Shown in pieces: positions 9,411-16,274 of a stretch of 64,000 nucleotides of DNA. The notes beneath the pieces are model-generated. The model did no database searches and was not told where the DNA came from. It worked only from the letters and a program-made list of their open reading frames with translations. The first letter of the stretch is position 1, and every line of letters starts with the position of its first letter. This DNA comes from Hyphomicrobiaceae bacterium (GTDB lineage: Bacteria > Pseudomonadota > Alphaproteobacteria > Rhizobiales > Hyphomicrobiaceae). A program made the translations under genes and the position numbers. The stretch spans positions 1,054,001-1,118,000 of the forward strand of contig JAWKWE010000004.1 in the NCBI GenBank assembly GCA_041397645.1, given 5' to 3'.

Positions 9411-9677
9411 CTAAGGCCGGTCATGCTCCAGGTGCTCGCGCGCCATTTCAATATTGCGCAAAAGCTCCGCGTCGGCGGGTTCCGTCCCATTGGTCGGCAT
9501 ACCCTCGTAACCAGACGCAAGCCGACGGTCGACGTTGAAAGACCAGCGCCGCAGCGCGGCCAGCTTTTCTCCGCGCGTAAGCCCGATCTCTCTGGCAAGG
9601 TCGCCTGGAGATTTGAACTCGGTCTCAGGATCGTACAATGCGCGTTCCCGATTAATGTCGGTGAGCTTCTTGGACAT
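9411..9677 (-). CDS. Hypothetical 88-aa protein
   Basis: I do not recognise the family. The frame extends further upstream, but the ATG at 9677 with GAGG nearby gives a compact, plausible soluble protein (MSKKLTDINRERALYD...). It is charged and probably mostly helical, with the segment LAREIGLTRGEKLAALRRW in the middle and an acidic-helical end (AELLRNIEMAREHLEHD). No Cys, signal peptide or membrane segment is present. It points towards the atp operon terminator. The next gene upstream on this strand is the Flp pilin, 172 bases away. Confidence 0.6.
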   Translation of the reverse strand: MSKKLTDINRERALYDPETEFKSPGDLAREIGLTRGEKLAALRRWSFNVDRRLASGYEGMPTNGTEPADAELLRNIEMAREHLEHDRP

Positions 9678-9849
9678 CGTGCGCCTCGCAAAACAATAGA
9701 GTTTATGACGTGGCGACCGCTCGCGCGGCCAACTCGCCTTGTCGGCAGATGGCTTCAACGGTCCAAGGATGAAATAGGTTCCGCTAACGTGAACTGCAAC
9801 GTTTGAATAGCAGGATAGCGCGCGTTTGCGTTGCAGCACGTACCGCTCG

Positions 9850-10008
9850 TCAGGAATGGAAGCCGTTGCTGACAGTAGCAAATCCATTGTTGAGCGCGTC
9901 ACGTACGCCGTAGAGCGCCGATATGATGCCAAGGCTGATCAGGGCAGCGATGATAGCGTATTCAATTGCTGTGGCACCCGTCTCGTCGCGCAGAAAATGG
10001 CTGATCAT
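9850..10008 (-). CDS. Flp/Fap family type IVb pilin
   Basis: A 52-aa pilin subunit. The ATG at 10008 follows a perfect AGGAGG. The sequence shows the class IVb pattern: a short basic leader (MISHFLRDETG), then the hydrophobic helix ATAIEYAIIAALISLGI with the Glu at position +5 of the mature pilin, as in Flp pilins processed at G/A by a TadV/CpaA-type peptidase. The C-terminal part is short. Flp pilins build the tight-adherence pilus, but no cpa/tad assembly genes lie next to it. It is therefore an isolated subunit gene whose machinery, if present, is elsewhere. TadG-like proteins occur 18-21 kb downstream. Confidence 0.88.
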   Translation of the reverse strand: MISHFLRDETGATAIEYAIIAALISLGIISALYGVRDALNNGFATVSNGFHS

Positions 10009-10351
10009 GGTGCGTAACCTCCTGATGTGTGCACGAGCTTTGCAAAGCAGACTAGGTGCAGCGTGAGGTATTTCGATCTCGCGCATTTGTGGGGGCGTGA
10101 GAGGCTTGGAACCGTGGCATTGCGATCAAACTGACACTTATCCTTTGACGGATTCTAAACTTGTCGAGCTAGAAACAGTGGGGTTTCGTCAAATTCTTGC
10201 AATTGCACAGCGCAAGTCGTGAGTAAGGTTATCGAGCTGTAAAGCGTCAAAAGAAAACGAGGTGCCTAAGCACCTCGTTTAAGTTTTTTGCCACAGCGTA
10301 TTTATGTATCCGCCGACCGATCTCGGCTAATTCGGCGGGTGATTGTTGTCC
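10009..10351. other. Intergenic region between GMC oxidoreductase and pilin genes
   Basis: About 340 bases without a credible gene. It holds the terminator described at 10255-10280 and must hold the promoter of the minus-strand pilin gene. The stretch 10130-10240 is relatively AT-rich, but I could not assign promoter boxes. Confidence 0.4.
10255..10280 (-). terminator. Terminator of the GMC oxidoreductase operon
   Basis: The perfect 11-bp arms AAACGAGGTGC and GCACCTCGTTT enclose a 4-base loop. The minus-strand read-out continues TTTTCTTTTG. T-rich sequence on the other side as well could make it bidirectional. Confidence 0.8.
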
Positions 10352-11923
10352 TCAGATCTCGCCTTTCGCCATCTGGTCGCGAATGTAGGCGGCTTGCCGC
10401 AATGCCAACGCAACGATCGTGAGCGTGGGATTTTCAGCAGCGCCGGTCGTGAACTGGCTGCCATCCGACACGAACAGATTCTTGATGTCGTGCGTCTGGC
10501 CGTTCTTATTGACCACGCCGTCCTTGGCATCCGCGCTCATACGGTTGGTTCCGAGATTGTGCGTAGACGGATAGGGTGGCGTCGGGAACGTGCGCGTGGC
10601 GCCAACGGCTTCGTACAAGGCCGCGCCTTGTTTGTAGGCGTGGTTGCGCATGTTGTCGTCGTTCTCATGGTCATCGAAGTGCACGTCGGGGATCGGCATC
10701 CCGAACTTGTCCTTCTTGTCGGCATGGACGGTCACGCGGTTGTTGGCTTGAGGCATGTCTTCGCCAACGATCCACATGCCAGCCATGTGCGAGTAGCCAT
10801 CCATTGCGGCGGAGAAACCTCGGCCCCAACCGCCGGGATCGAGGAACGCTGCCATGAACGGAAGGCCGATGGAGAGCGTCTCGAACTCGTAGCCGCCGAC
10901 GAAGCCGCGCTTGGGATCGAAGCGCGCTTCATCCTGGATGATGCCGGCCATCGTCGTACCGCGATACATGTGAACCGGCTTTTCGAAGATGCCGTACACA
11001 GATCCCGTGGTGTGACGCATGTAGTTGCGGCCGACCTGACCCGACGAGTTCGCCATTCCGTCCTTGAACATGTTTGAGGCGGAGTTGAGCAGCAGACGCG
11101 GGCTTTCGATCGAGTTACCGGCGACGCAGACGGCGCGGGCCTTCTGACGTTGCTCTTTGCCGTCCTTGTCGAAGTAGACGACACCGGTCACTTTGCCCTT
11201 ATCGTCGTGCTCGATGCGGGTAACGTGGCACTCCGAGCGCACTTCGAGTTTGCCGGTCTTTTCACCTTTGGGAATTTCCGCGTACAGGGTGGACCACTTT
11301 GCACCGGACTTGCAGCCTTGGAAGCAGAAGCCGATTTGCTGGCATGAACCACGACCGTCACGCGGCGCGGAGTTGATGGACATGCGGCCCGTGCTGCATT
11401 CCTTGTAGCCGAGCTTGTCGGCACCAGCCTTCATGATCTTGAAGTTGTTGTTGCCTGGCAGGCCTTCGATGCCGTTGGTGCGCGTGGTGCCCATGCGGTC
11501 TTCTGCTTTGGCATACCACGGCGCCATCTCTTTTCCGTCGATGGGCCAATCGAGCAGGTTGGCGCCCGCGATGTCGCCATAAGTCGTTTTGGCTTTCCAC
11601 TCGTGATCTTGGAAGCGGAGCGAGGCGCCAGCCCAGTGGATCGTCGAGCCGCCGACTGACTTCACGATCCAGGCTGGAAGACCGGCGAAGTCTTTATGAA
11701 CGCGCCAGTTGCCAGATGTGGTGCGTTCATCGAGCCAGGCGAGCTGCCCGAATGACTCCCACTCGTCGTTGACAAAGTCTTCAATGGTGTAGCGCTTTCC
11801 GGCTTCGAGAATGACGGTGTCGACGCCAAGTAGCGCCAGTTCCGTGCCTACCGTTCCGCCACCGGCTCCTGAGCCAATGACTACAACCACGCTATCGTCG
11901 TCTGTTTTGTAAGGTGCCGGCAT
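10352..11923 (-). CDS. GMC family oxidoreductase, FAD subunit of a membrane/periplasmic dehydrogenase
   Basis: A 523-aa flavoprotein of the glucose-methanol-choline family, closest in layout to the large subunit of gluconate/sorbitol-type dehydrogenases. The FAD-binding Rossmann motif VVVIGSGAGGGTVGTELA lies near residue 15, and the C-terminal domain carries HNLGTNRM, VSDGSQFTTGAAENPTLTI and a terminal helix. The ATG at 11923 has GGAGG seven bases upstream. Upstream in the same direction lie the small subunit and a cytochrome c. Such three-part enzymes oxidise a sugar, polyol or alcohol at the periplasmic face and pass electrons through cytochrome to the respiratory chain. The substrate cannot be told from sequence. 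It has no own Tat signal and is probably exported together with the small subunit. Confidence 0.88.
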   Translation of the reverse strand: MPAPYKTDDDSVVVVIGSGAGGGTVGTELALLGVDTVILEAGKRYTIEDFVNDEWESFGQLAWLDERTTSGNWRVHKDFAGLPAWIVKSVGGSTIHWAGASLRFQDHEWKAKTTYGDIAGANLLDWPIDGKEMAPWYAKAEDRMGTTRTNGIEGLPGNNNFKIMKAGADKLGYKECSTGRMSINSAPRDGRGSCQQIGFCFQGCKSGAKWSTLYAEIPKGEKTGKLEVRSECHVTRIEHDDKGKVTGVVYFDKDGKEQRQKARAVCVAGNSIESPRLLLNSASNMFKDGMANSSGQVGRNYMRHTTGSVYGIFEKPVHMYRGTTMAGIIQDEARFDPKRGFVGGYEFETLSIGLPFMAAFLDPGGWGRGFSAAMDGYSHMAGMWIVGEDMPQANNRVTVHADKKDKFGMPIPDVHFDDHENDDNMRNHAYKQGAALYEAVGATRTFPTPPYPSTHNLGTNRMSADAKDGVVNKNGQTHDIKNLFVSDGSQFTTGAAENPTLTIVALALRQAAYIRDQMAKGEI

Positions 11924-11979
11924 GGGCAATCCTCCGAGAAATTCGTTTTATGATTTTATGAGGGCGTGCAAGCTTCGGC

Positions 11980-12513
11980 TCACAGCCAGTCGATGTCGTT
12001 GAAGCCGCGCTTGATGTAGCCGCCTTTCGAGGCAGATTCGCCCTCGTAGCCGAAGATCGGCCACAGCTCTTTTTGGTTATAGAGCGAGACGACAAGGTCT
12101 CCGCGCACGGCTTGGAAGAAAGGATCGCTTTCAATGGCGCGCAGCAGAGCTACGCGTTGATGCTCCCAGCCGACATCGGCGTAGGCCACGCCATGAGCGG
12201 CTTTGGCGGATTCATCGAGTTTCGCGACGCCTTCTTCAAGCGTCGTCTTGAGCGGCGCGCCGTCTGCTGATTTGCTGTCCATGCCCTTTACGGCGACAGC
12301 GTAGTATTTGTCTGCGAGCTGATCGTGCGGGTAGATGTCGCGAGACATCTTGATGAGCGTGCGCACTGTTTCCGGCTTGAGGTTTTGCGCTTCAAGACCC
12401 CACGACTCTGTTGGACACATCACGCTCGTGGACGTTACCACCAACGCGGCAGCGCCCGTTGACGCAAGGAACGACCGCCGGTCGACCTTCGGCGTTTTGT
12501 CAATCAATCGCAT
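11980..12513 (-). CDS. Gluconate 2-dehydrogenase subunit 3 family protein (Tat-exported)
   Basis: A 177-aa protein. The N-terminus has a twin-arginine signal (KVDRRSFLASTGAAALVVTS), and the body matches the gluconate 2-dehydrogenase small-subunit family, which partners GMC flavoproteins and can carry them through Tat as a folded pair. Typical features are the helix around LIKMSRDIYPHDQLADKYYA and the later segment HQRVALLRAIESDPFFQAVRGDLVVSLYN. The ATG follows AGGAGGAAAGCGA, a strong site. It lies 56 bases before the GMC gene and 115 bases after the cytochrome gene. Confidence 0.87.
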   Translation of the reverse strand: MRLIDKTPKVDRRSFLASTGAAALVVTSTSVMCPTESWGLEAQNLKPETVRTLIKMSRDIYPHDQLADKYYAVAVKGMDSKSADGAPLKTTLEEGVAKLDESAKAAHGVAYADVGWEHQRVALLRAIESDPFFQAVRGDLVVSLYNQKELWPIFGYEGESASKGGYIKRGFNDIDWL

Positions 12514-12628
12514 TCGCTTTCCTCCTCAGGTATTGGAATGAACCGGCTACTTTTGGTGCCAGCTTCTGTTCGTTCGACGATGTTGTGTAGAGCCTCTGCC
12601 CTCCTCGTGCTTATTCGATCGTTTTGAC

Positions 12629-13048
12629 CTACTTGGACGGCGCAAGGCTCTTCAGGTAGGCGATGATGATTTTGCGTTTCTCGGGATCGGGCTGGCTGTA
12701 GGGCATGTTGGTGCCCGGAACGAAATCGGAGGCGCCCGAAATCCATTTGTCGAGCGTCTCTTCATTCCAAACGAGCCCGCCAGCACCAGCCTTTTTCAAT
12801 GCATCTGAAAATTGCGGATACTCACCGAGCGTTCCAGCGGTCCGCCCGAAGACGTTGCCAAGGTTCGGGCCTTGGCGCAGCTCGGCGCCGGGCACGACGG
12901 TGTGACAGGTTCCGCAACTTTTTATGAATTGTGCATCAGAAGGTTTGTCTTCGGCGGCTGCCGCGCACGGGCTCAAAGCCCCTGACGCAAAGCCCCATGC
13001 AAGACCACAGATCAGCGCCACAAAGTGTGCAGCACGCGTGATGAACAA
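12629..13048 (-). CDS. Mono-haem c-type cytochrome
   Basis: A 139-aa periplasmic class I cytochrome c. An N-terminal signal peptide ends near CAAAAEDKP. The haem-binding motif CGTCHTV lies near residue 46, and the distal Met ligand is in GTNMPYSQPDP, giving the cytochrome c550/c552-like fold. The start is a TTG at 13048 with GGAGG five bases upstream; no in-frame ATG fits. As first gene of a three-gene set with the Tat small subunit and the GMC flavoprotein, it is the likely electron acceptor of that dehydrogenase. Confidence 0.9.
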   Translation of the reverse strand: MFITRAAHFVALICGLAWGFASGALSPCAAAAEDKPSDAQFIKSCGTCHTVVPGAELRQGPNLGNVFGRTAGTLGEYPQFSDALKKAGAGGLVWNEETLDKWISGASDFVPGTNMPYSQPDPEKRKIIIAYLKSLAPSK

Positions 13049-13173
13049 GGGAACCTCCGATGCGTTCGATCTAGTCGCATACGCTAGGGGTGGTTCGTTG
13101 TCGCAGGGTAGTACTTCGATACTACAAAGATAATTCGCTCGCTAAACGATTGCGCGGGTGCGAACGCGGGAAG

Positions 13174-13512
13174 TCATTCCGCTGCTTCGAGAGGACCATC
13201 AAACAATCGGCGCGGCTTGTCTTCGAGCATGCTGATCGCATCGGGACGACCGCGGATTTCGGACAAGTAAGTGAGGCAAGCGCAGCGCAGCAACGACGTG
13301 AAGTTGTGGGTGTCGCCGGAGATATAAATCACCTCGTCGTGCAGTTCGGTCAGGAAGCGGCCCAGCGGCTTGTTCAGCTCAGCGGCAATCTCTTCGAGAA
13401 TTTCCCAAAACGCGGCTTCGAGCTTTATGCTCGTGGCGTGACCGCCGAGACGAACCGATCGCGTCTGATAGGCAAATGCCGAAGCAGGTTGACTCGATAG
13501 GATGCGGCACAT
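13174..13512 (-). CDS. Ribbon-helix-helix domain protein
   Basis: The start at 13512 (MCRILSSQPASAF) is chosen for GGAGG just upstream and gives 112 residues. The middle holds the RHH_4-type ribbon-helix-helix: TRSVRLGGHATSIKLEAAFW forms the strand and first helix, then ILEEIAAELNKPLGRFLTEL. Members of this alphaproteobacterial family are presumed DNA-binding dimers. The C-terminal part after FTSLLRCACLTYL is family-typical and of unknown role. It is not clearly in an operon: the cytochrome gene starts 125 bases downstream. Confidence 0.8.
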   Translation of the reverse strand: MCRILSSQPASAFAYQTRSVRLGGHATSIKLEAAFWEILEEIAAELNKPLGRFLTELHDEVIYISGDTHNFTSLLRCACLTYLSEIRGRPDAISMLEDKPRRLFDGPLEAAE

Positions 13513-13655
13513 CAGGCGAACCTCCGGTAAGTTTTTCTTCACACTATACCAGCGTCCCCAGTTGGCAATCAGCTAGATGGGTGTTCGCCAAAAAACGTGA
13601 ACGGCGCTCGCGGCTTGGTCAAATTTGCGTTGGGCGTGCGTGCAATGCAGCAACG

Positions 13656-13680
13656 AAAAAATGGCCGCTAAATGCGGCTT
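13656..13680 (-). terminator. Short minus-strand terminator-like hairpin
   Basis: The arms GCCGC (13664-13668) and GCGGC (13674-13678) enclose a 5-base loop. On the minus strand the hairpin is followed by ATTTTTTCG. It lies well downstream of the SDR gene, beyond a first hairpin. Confidence 0.4.
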
Positions 13681-13729
13681 GCACTATTGCAACGCAGCAA
13701 GGGGTAGATTGCATGACAATTGCGGGCTG

Positions 13730-13790
13730 AAAAAGAAAGCGGCCGCGCGTCGATATCCGAACCCAAGGGTCCGAGGGACTGCGCGGCCGC
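13730..13790 (-). terminator. Long hairpin with T-rich tail downstream of the SDR gene
   Basis: The arms GCGGCCGCGC (13739-13748) and GCGCGGCCGC (13781-13790) are perfectly paired and contain NotI sites. The 32-base loop itself can form an inner ACCC/GGGT stem. On the minus strand the tail is TTTCTTTTT. It probably ends the SDR transcript. Confidence 0.45.
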
Positions 13791-13890
13791 GATGGGCTGG
13801 CCGGGTACGCAAAACAAAATCCCGGCGCCTTGAGTAGTTAAGCCCAAAATGATTGCTACATCGCAAATGCGGCAGGCCCGCGAGAAAATT

Positions 13891-14769
13891 TTAGTCGCTG
13901 GTGCGAAGGAGAAATTTAACGAACGGCATTGTCACCGGATGAGGCAACATGCGCACCGCAACGTACATGACTTTGTTGAACAGCCCCGGAACGATCACGC
14001 GCTTGCCGAACGCAAATCCATTGTAGCCGGCACGCGCCGCGCGCTCGGGCGACAAAGCCGGAAGCAGCAGACGATAGGGTGACTGCTCCGCACCCATGCT
14101 GGCGTGAAAGGTTGTGTTAACGGGTCCAGGCAGAAGTGCCGAAATCCGCACCCCGCATCCGGCGTATTCGGCCGCCGCTGCTTCGCTGAGTGCCTGCAGA
14201 TATGACTTGCTGGCGTAGTAGGCCGATTGACCGGGGCCGGGAACTGCGCCGCCGAGAGAACCGATATTGAGGATGCCGCCGCGCCGTCTGCCAAGCATGC
14301 CGGGCAGGAAATACGCCATCAGAACCGTCGGTGCGCCGACGTTGAGGCTGACGAGGGTCTGGAGCTTGTCGGCCGAAGCCTTGTGAAACGGACCGGCAAG
14401 GCCGATTGCAGCATTGTTGACGAGCACGTCGGCATAACTGCCGGCAGCGCGCAGATGCTGCTCCAGGAGCGGCGCGGCGTGAGGTTGCGTCAGATCGATG
14501 CTGGCGGTCAGCACGGTTGCGCCCGTTACCTTGGCGCGGATCTGAGCGGCTGCCTTATCGAGTTCATCCTGCGCCCGCGCCACGAGCATAACGCTATCGC
14601 CAGCTTCGGCGAAACGCTGCGCCAAAGCCAAGCCGATGCCGCGCGAGCCGCCAGTGACGACGACCACCGGCTTCAGGTTTGCCACCGCATCGTTGGCGGC
14701 TGCCAGCATTCCCGGGTCTGCACGTTTGCGTGCGATCCAGTATCCGGCAATCTGATGGAACGGCTTCAT
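13891..14769 (-). CDS. Short-chain dehydrogenase/reductase (SDR)
   Basis: A 292-aa NAD(P)-dependent oxidoreductase of the classical SDR family. The cofactor-binding motif VTGGSRGIGLALA lies near residue 38, the structural NNAAIG motif near 119, and the active site has a Ser in NIGSLGG and YYASKSYLQAL (YxxxK). About 30 residues precede the Rossmann fold (MKPFHQIAGYWIARKRAD), and the C-terminus has a hydrophobic stretch (VMYVAVRMLPHPVTMPFVKFLL) that may associate with membrane. The substrate is unknown. It is divergent from the ureohydrolase gene. Confidence 0.85.
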   Translation of the reverse strand: MKPFHQIAGYWIARKRADPGMLAAANDAVANLKPVVVVTGGSRGIGLALAQRFAEAGDSVMLVARAQDELDKAAAQIRAKVTGATVLTASIDLTQPHAAPLLEQHLRAAGSYADVLVNNAAIGLAGPFHKASADKLQTLVSLNVGAPTVLMAYFLPGMLGRRRGGILNIGSLGGAVPGPGQSAYYASKSYLQALSEAAAAEYAGCGVRISALLPGPVNTTFHASMGAEQSPYRLLLPALSPERAARAGYNGFAFGKRVIVPGLFNKVMYVAVRMLPHPVTMPFVKFLLRTSD

Positions 14770-14993
14770 TGATCGAACTTTTTTCCGCGATTCAAAGGCG
14801 ATGTCGTTGGCCGCCCGCGCTATCTCCTGGCGGGGCCAGGGGAATTTTCCGGCGCTTGACGACTAATCCGGGCTGTGGTCACCTTAAGCCTGCTTGTAAC
14901 CGGAAGCACTCCCGCCGTCCGATGGTCGCGGGACCAAAATCTGATTTGATGTTGGCCGGGCGACATCTCGTAACAACGAGATGGAGAGCAGCT

Positions 14994-15977
14994 ATGCAGC
15001 TGAACGCCTCGCTATCGCCTTCGTGTATCGCATCCGAGCAAACCTTCGCCACCTGCAGCACGTTCCTGCGCGTTCCGCGCACGCCAACCGCGTCGGGCGC
15101 CGACGTGGCCATTATGGGCGTGCCGTTCGATCTTGCCACCTCCAACCGGCCCGGCGCGCGGCTGGGACCGGCCGCCGTGCGTGCGGCATCCGCGGGCCTT
15201 GCCGAACTGAAAGCCTATCCGGGCGGCTTCGATCCGCTGGCCTATCTCAACTGCGTGGACCTCGGCGATCTTCATTTCGACTACGGCAATCCGCACACCA
15301 TCGTTGATAGGATGATCGATGGCGCCTCGCGGGTCATCGAGGCGGGCGCGTTCCTCATCGCGATCGGCGGCGACCACTTCATCAGCTATCCGCTGCTGAA
15401 GGCGCACGCGCGACGGTACGGGCCATTGGCGCTGGTGCACTTCGACGCTCACACCGATACCTGGCGCTCGACCAACGGACCCAACGAGCCCATCGAGATG
15501 AACCACGGCACGATGTTCGCGCGTGCCATCGATGACGGGCTGATTGTGCCGGAGAACTCCGTGCAGATCGGCATCCGCACGTGGGTAGACGATCCGCTCG
15601 GGATCACCATCCTCGACAACGAGCGTGTCGATCAAACACAGCCAAAGGACATTGCGGCGGCGGTGGCGTCCATCACCAACGGGCGGGCCATCTATCTGAC
15701 AATCGACATCGATTGTCTTGATCCCGCCTACGCGCCCGGCACCGGCACGCCTGTCACCGGCGGGCTGACGCCGCTGCGGCTGTTGCAGATCCTGCGTCAG
15801 CTGCAAGGGCTGCCCATTGTCGGGCTCGACGTGGTGGAGGTTGCTCCGCCCTACGACGTCGGCAACGTCACCGCGCTCAACGCCGCGACGATCATCTACG
15901 AGCAGCTTGTCCGGCTGGCGCGCGAGCACGGCGCCGTCTCGCAACGTTACGCCCACCGCGCCTTCGCGGCGGCGTGA
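14994..15977 (+). CDS. speB: Agmatinase-family ureohydrolase
   Basis: A 327-aa binuclear manganese hydrolase of the arginase/agmatinase family. The metal ligands are visible in order: GGDHFISYP, HFDAHTDTW (Asp-x-His-x-Asp) and DIDCLDPAYAPGTGTPVTGG. Agmatinases split agmatine into putrescine and urea; guanidinobutyrase and related enzymes share the motifs, so the substrate is a best guess. The ATG at 14994 has GGAGAGC upstream. The frame is open 315 bases further upstream, but those residues have no homology. The tRNA gene follows on the other strand. Confidence 0.85.
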   Translation: MQLNASLSPSCIASEQTFATCSTFLRVPRTPTASGADVAIMGVPFDLATSNRPGARLGPAAVRAASAGLAELKAYPGGFDPLAYLNCVDLGDLHFDYGNPHTIVDRMIDGASRVIEAGAFLIAIGGDHFISYPLLKAHARRYGPLALVHFDAHTDTWRSTNGPNEPIEMNHGTMFARAIDDGLIVPENSVQIGIRTWVDDPLGITILDNERVDQTQPKDIAAAVASITNGRAIYLTIDIDCLDPAYAPGTGTPVTGGLTPLRLLQILRQLQGLPIVGLDVVEVAPPYDVGNVTALNAATIIYEQLVRLAREHGAVSQRYAHRAFAAA

Positions 15978-16006
15978 GGAGCAGGGCTGGGCTTTGGCGA
16001 AAAGAA

Positions 16007-16082
16007 TGGTGCCGCCTGCGTGACTCGAACACGCGACCCCGTCATTACGAATGACGTGCTCTACCGGCTGAGCTAAGGCGGC
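16007..16082 (-). tRNA. tRNA-Thr (anticodon CGT)
   Basis: The minus-strand sequence folds as a cloverleaf. The acceptor arm GCCGCCT pairs with AGGCGGC before an encoded CCA. The D arm has TAGCTCAGCCGGTAGAGC, the anticodon stem CGTCA/TGACG carries the loop TTCGTAA (anticodon CGT), and the T arm contains GTTCGAGTC. It reads ACG threonine codons. Confidence 0.95.
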
Positions 16083-16274
16083 ATTTCCGGCGCGGCTCTG
16101 CCATGAGGGGCTGCGCGGTAGCGGGAGGGATAGCCGCTCGGAGCACCGATTGCAAGCGCTCCTGCGACGCGGGCGCAGGTTCCCGCCATGGCCCGCCGAA
16201 ACCCGCGAAAGTTGGGCGTTGCAATGGGGCGCGCAGGCCACGCTCGTGAACGCGGCCTGCGTGAAACCGCCGGT

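Larger units (their letters stand above)
13513..13890. other. Intergenic region with two minus-strand terminator-like hairpins
   Basis: About 380 bases between the SDR gene and the ribbon-helix-helix gene. It contains no credible protein gene. Two hairpin-plus-T structures, both oriented for minus-strand transcription, are listed separately. The segment between them might hold a short transcript. Confidence 0.4.

Noticed and set aside
15012..16241. 409-aa minus-strand frame opposite the ureohydrolase and across the tRNA
   Set aside because: It overlaps a tRNA gene and a conserved metalloenzyme, so it cannot be coding in a meaningful way.
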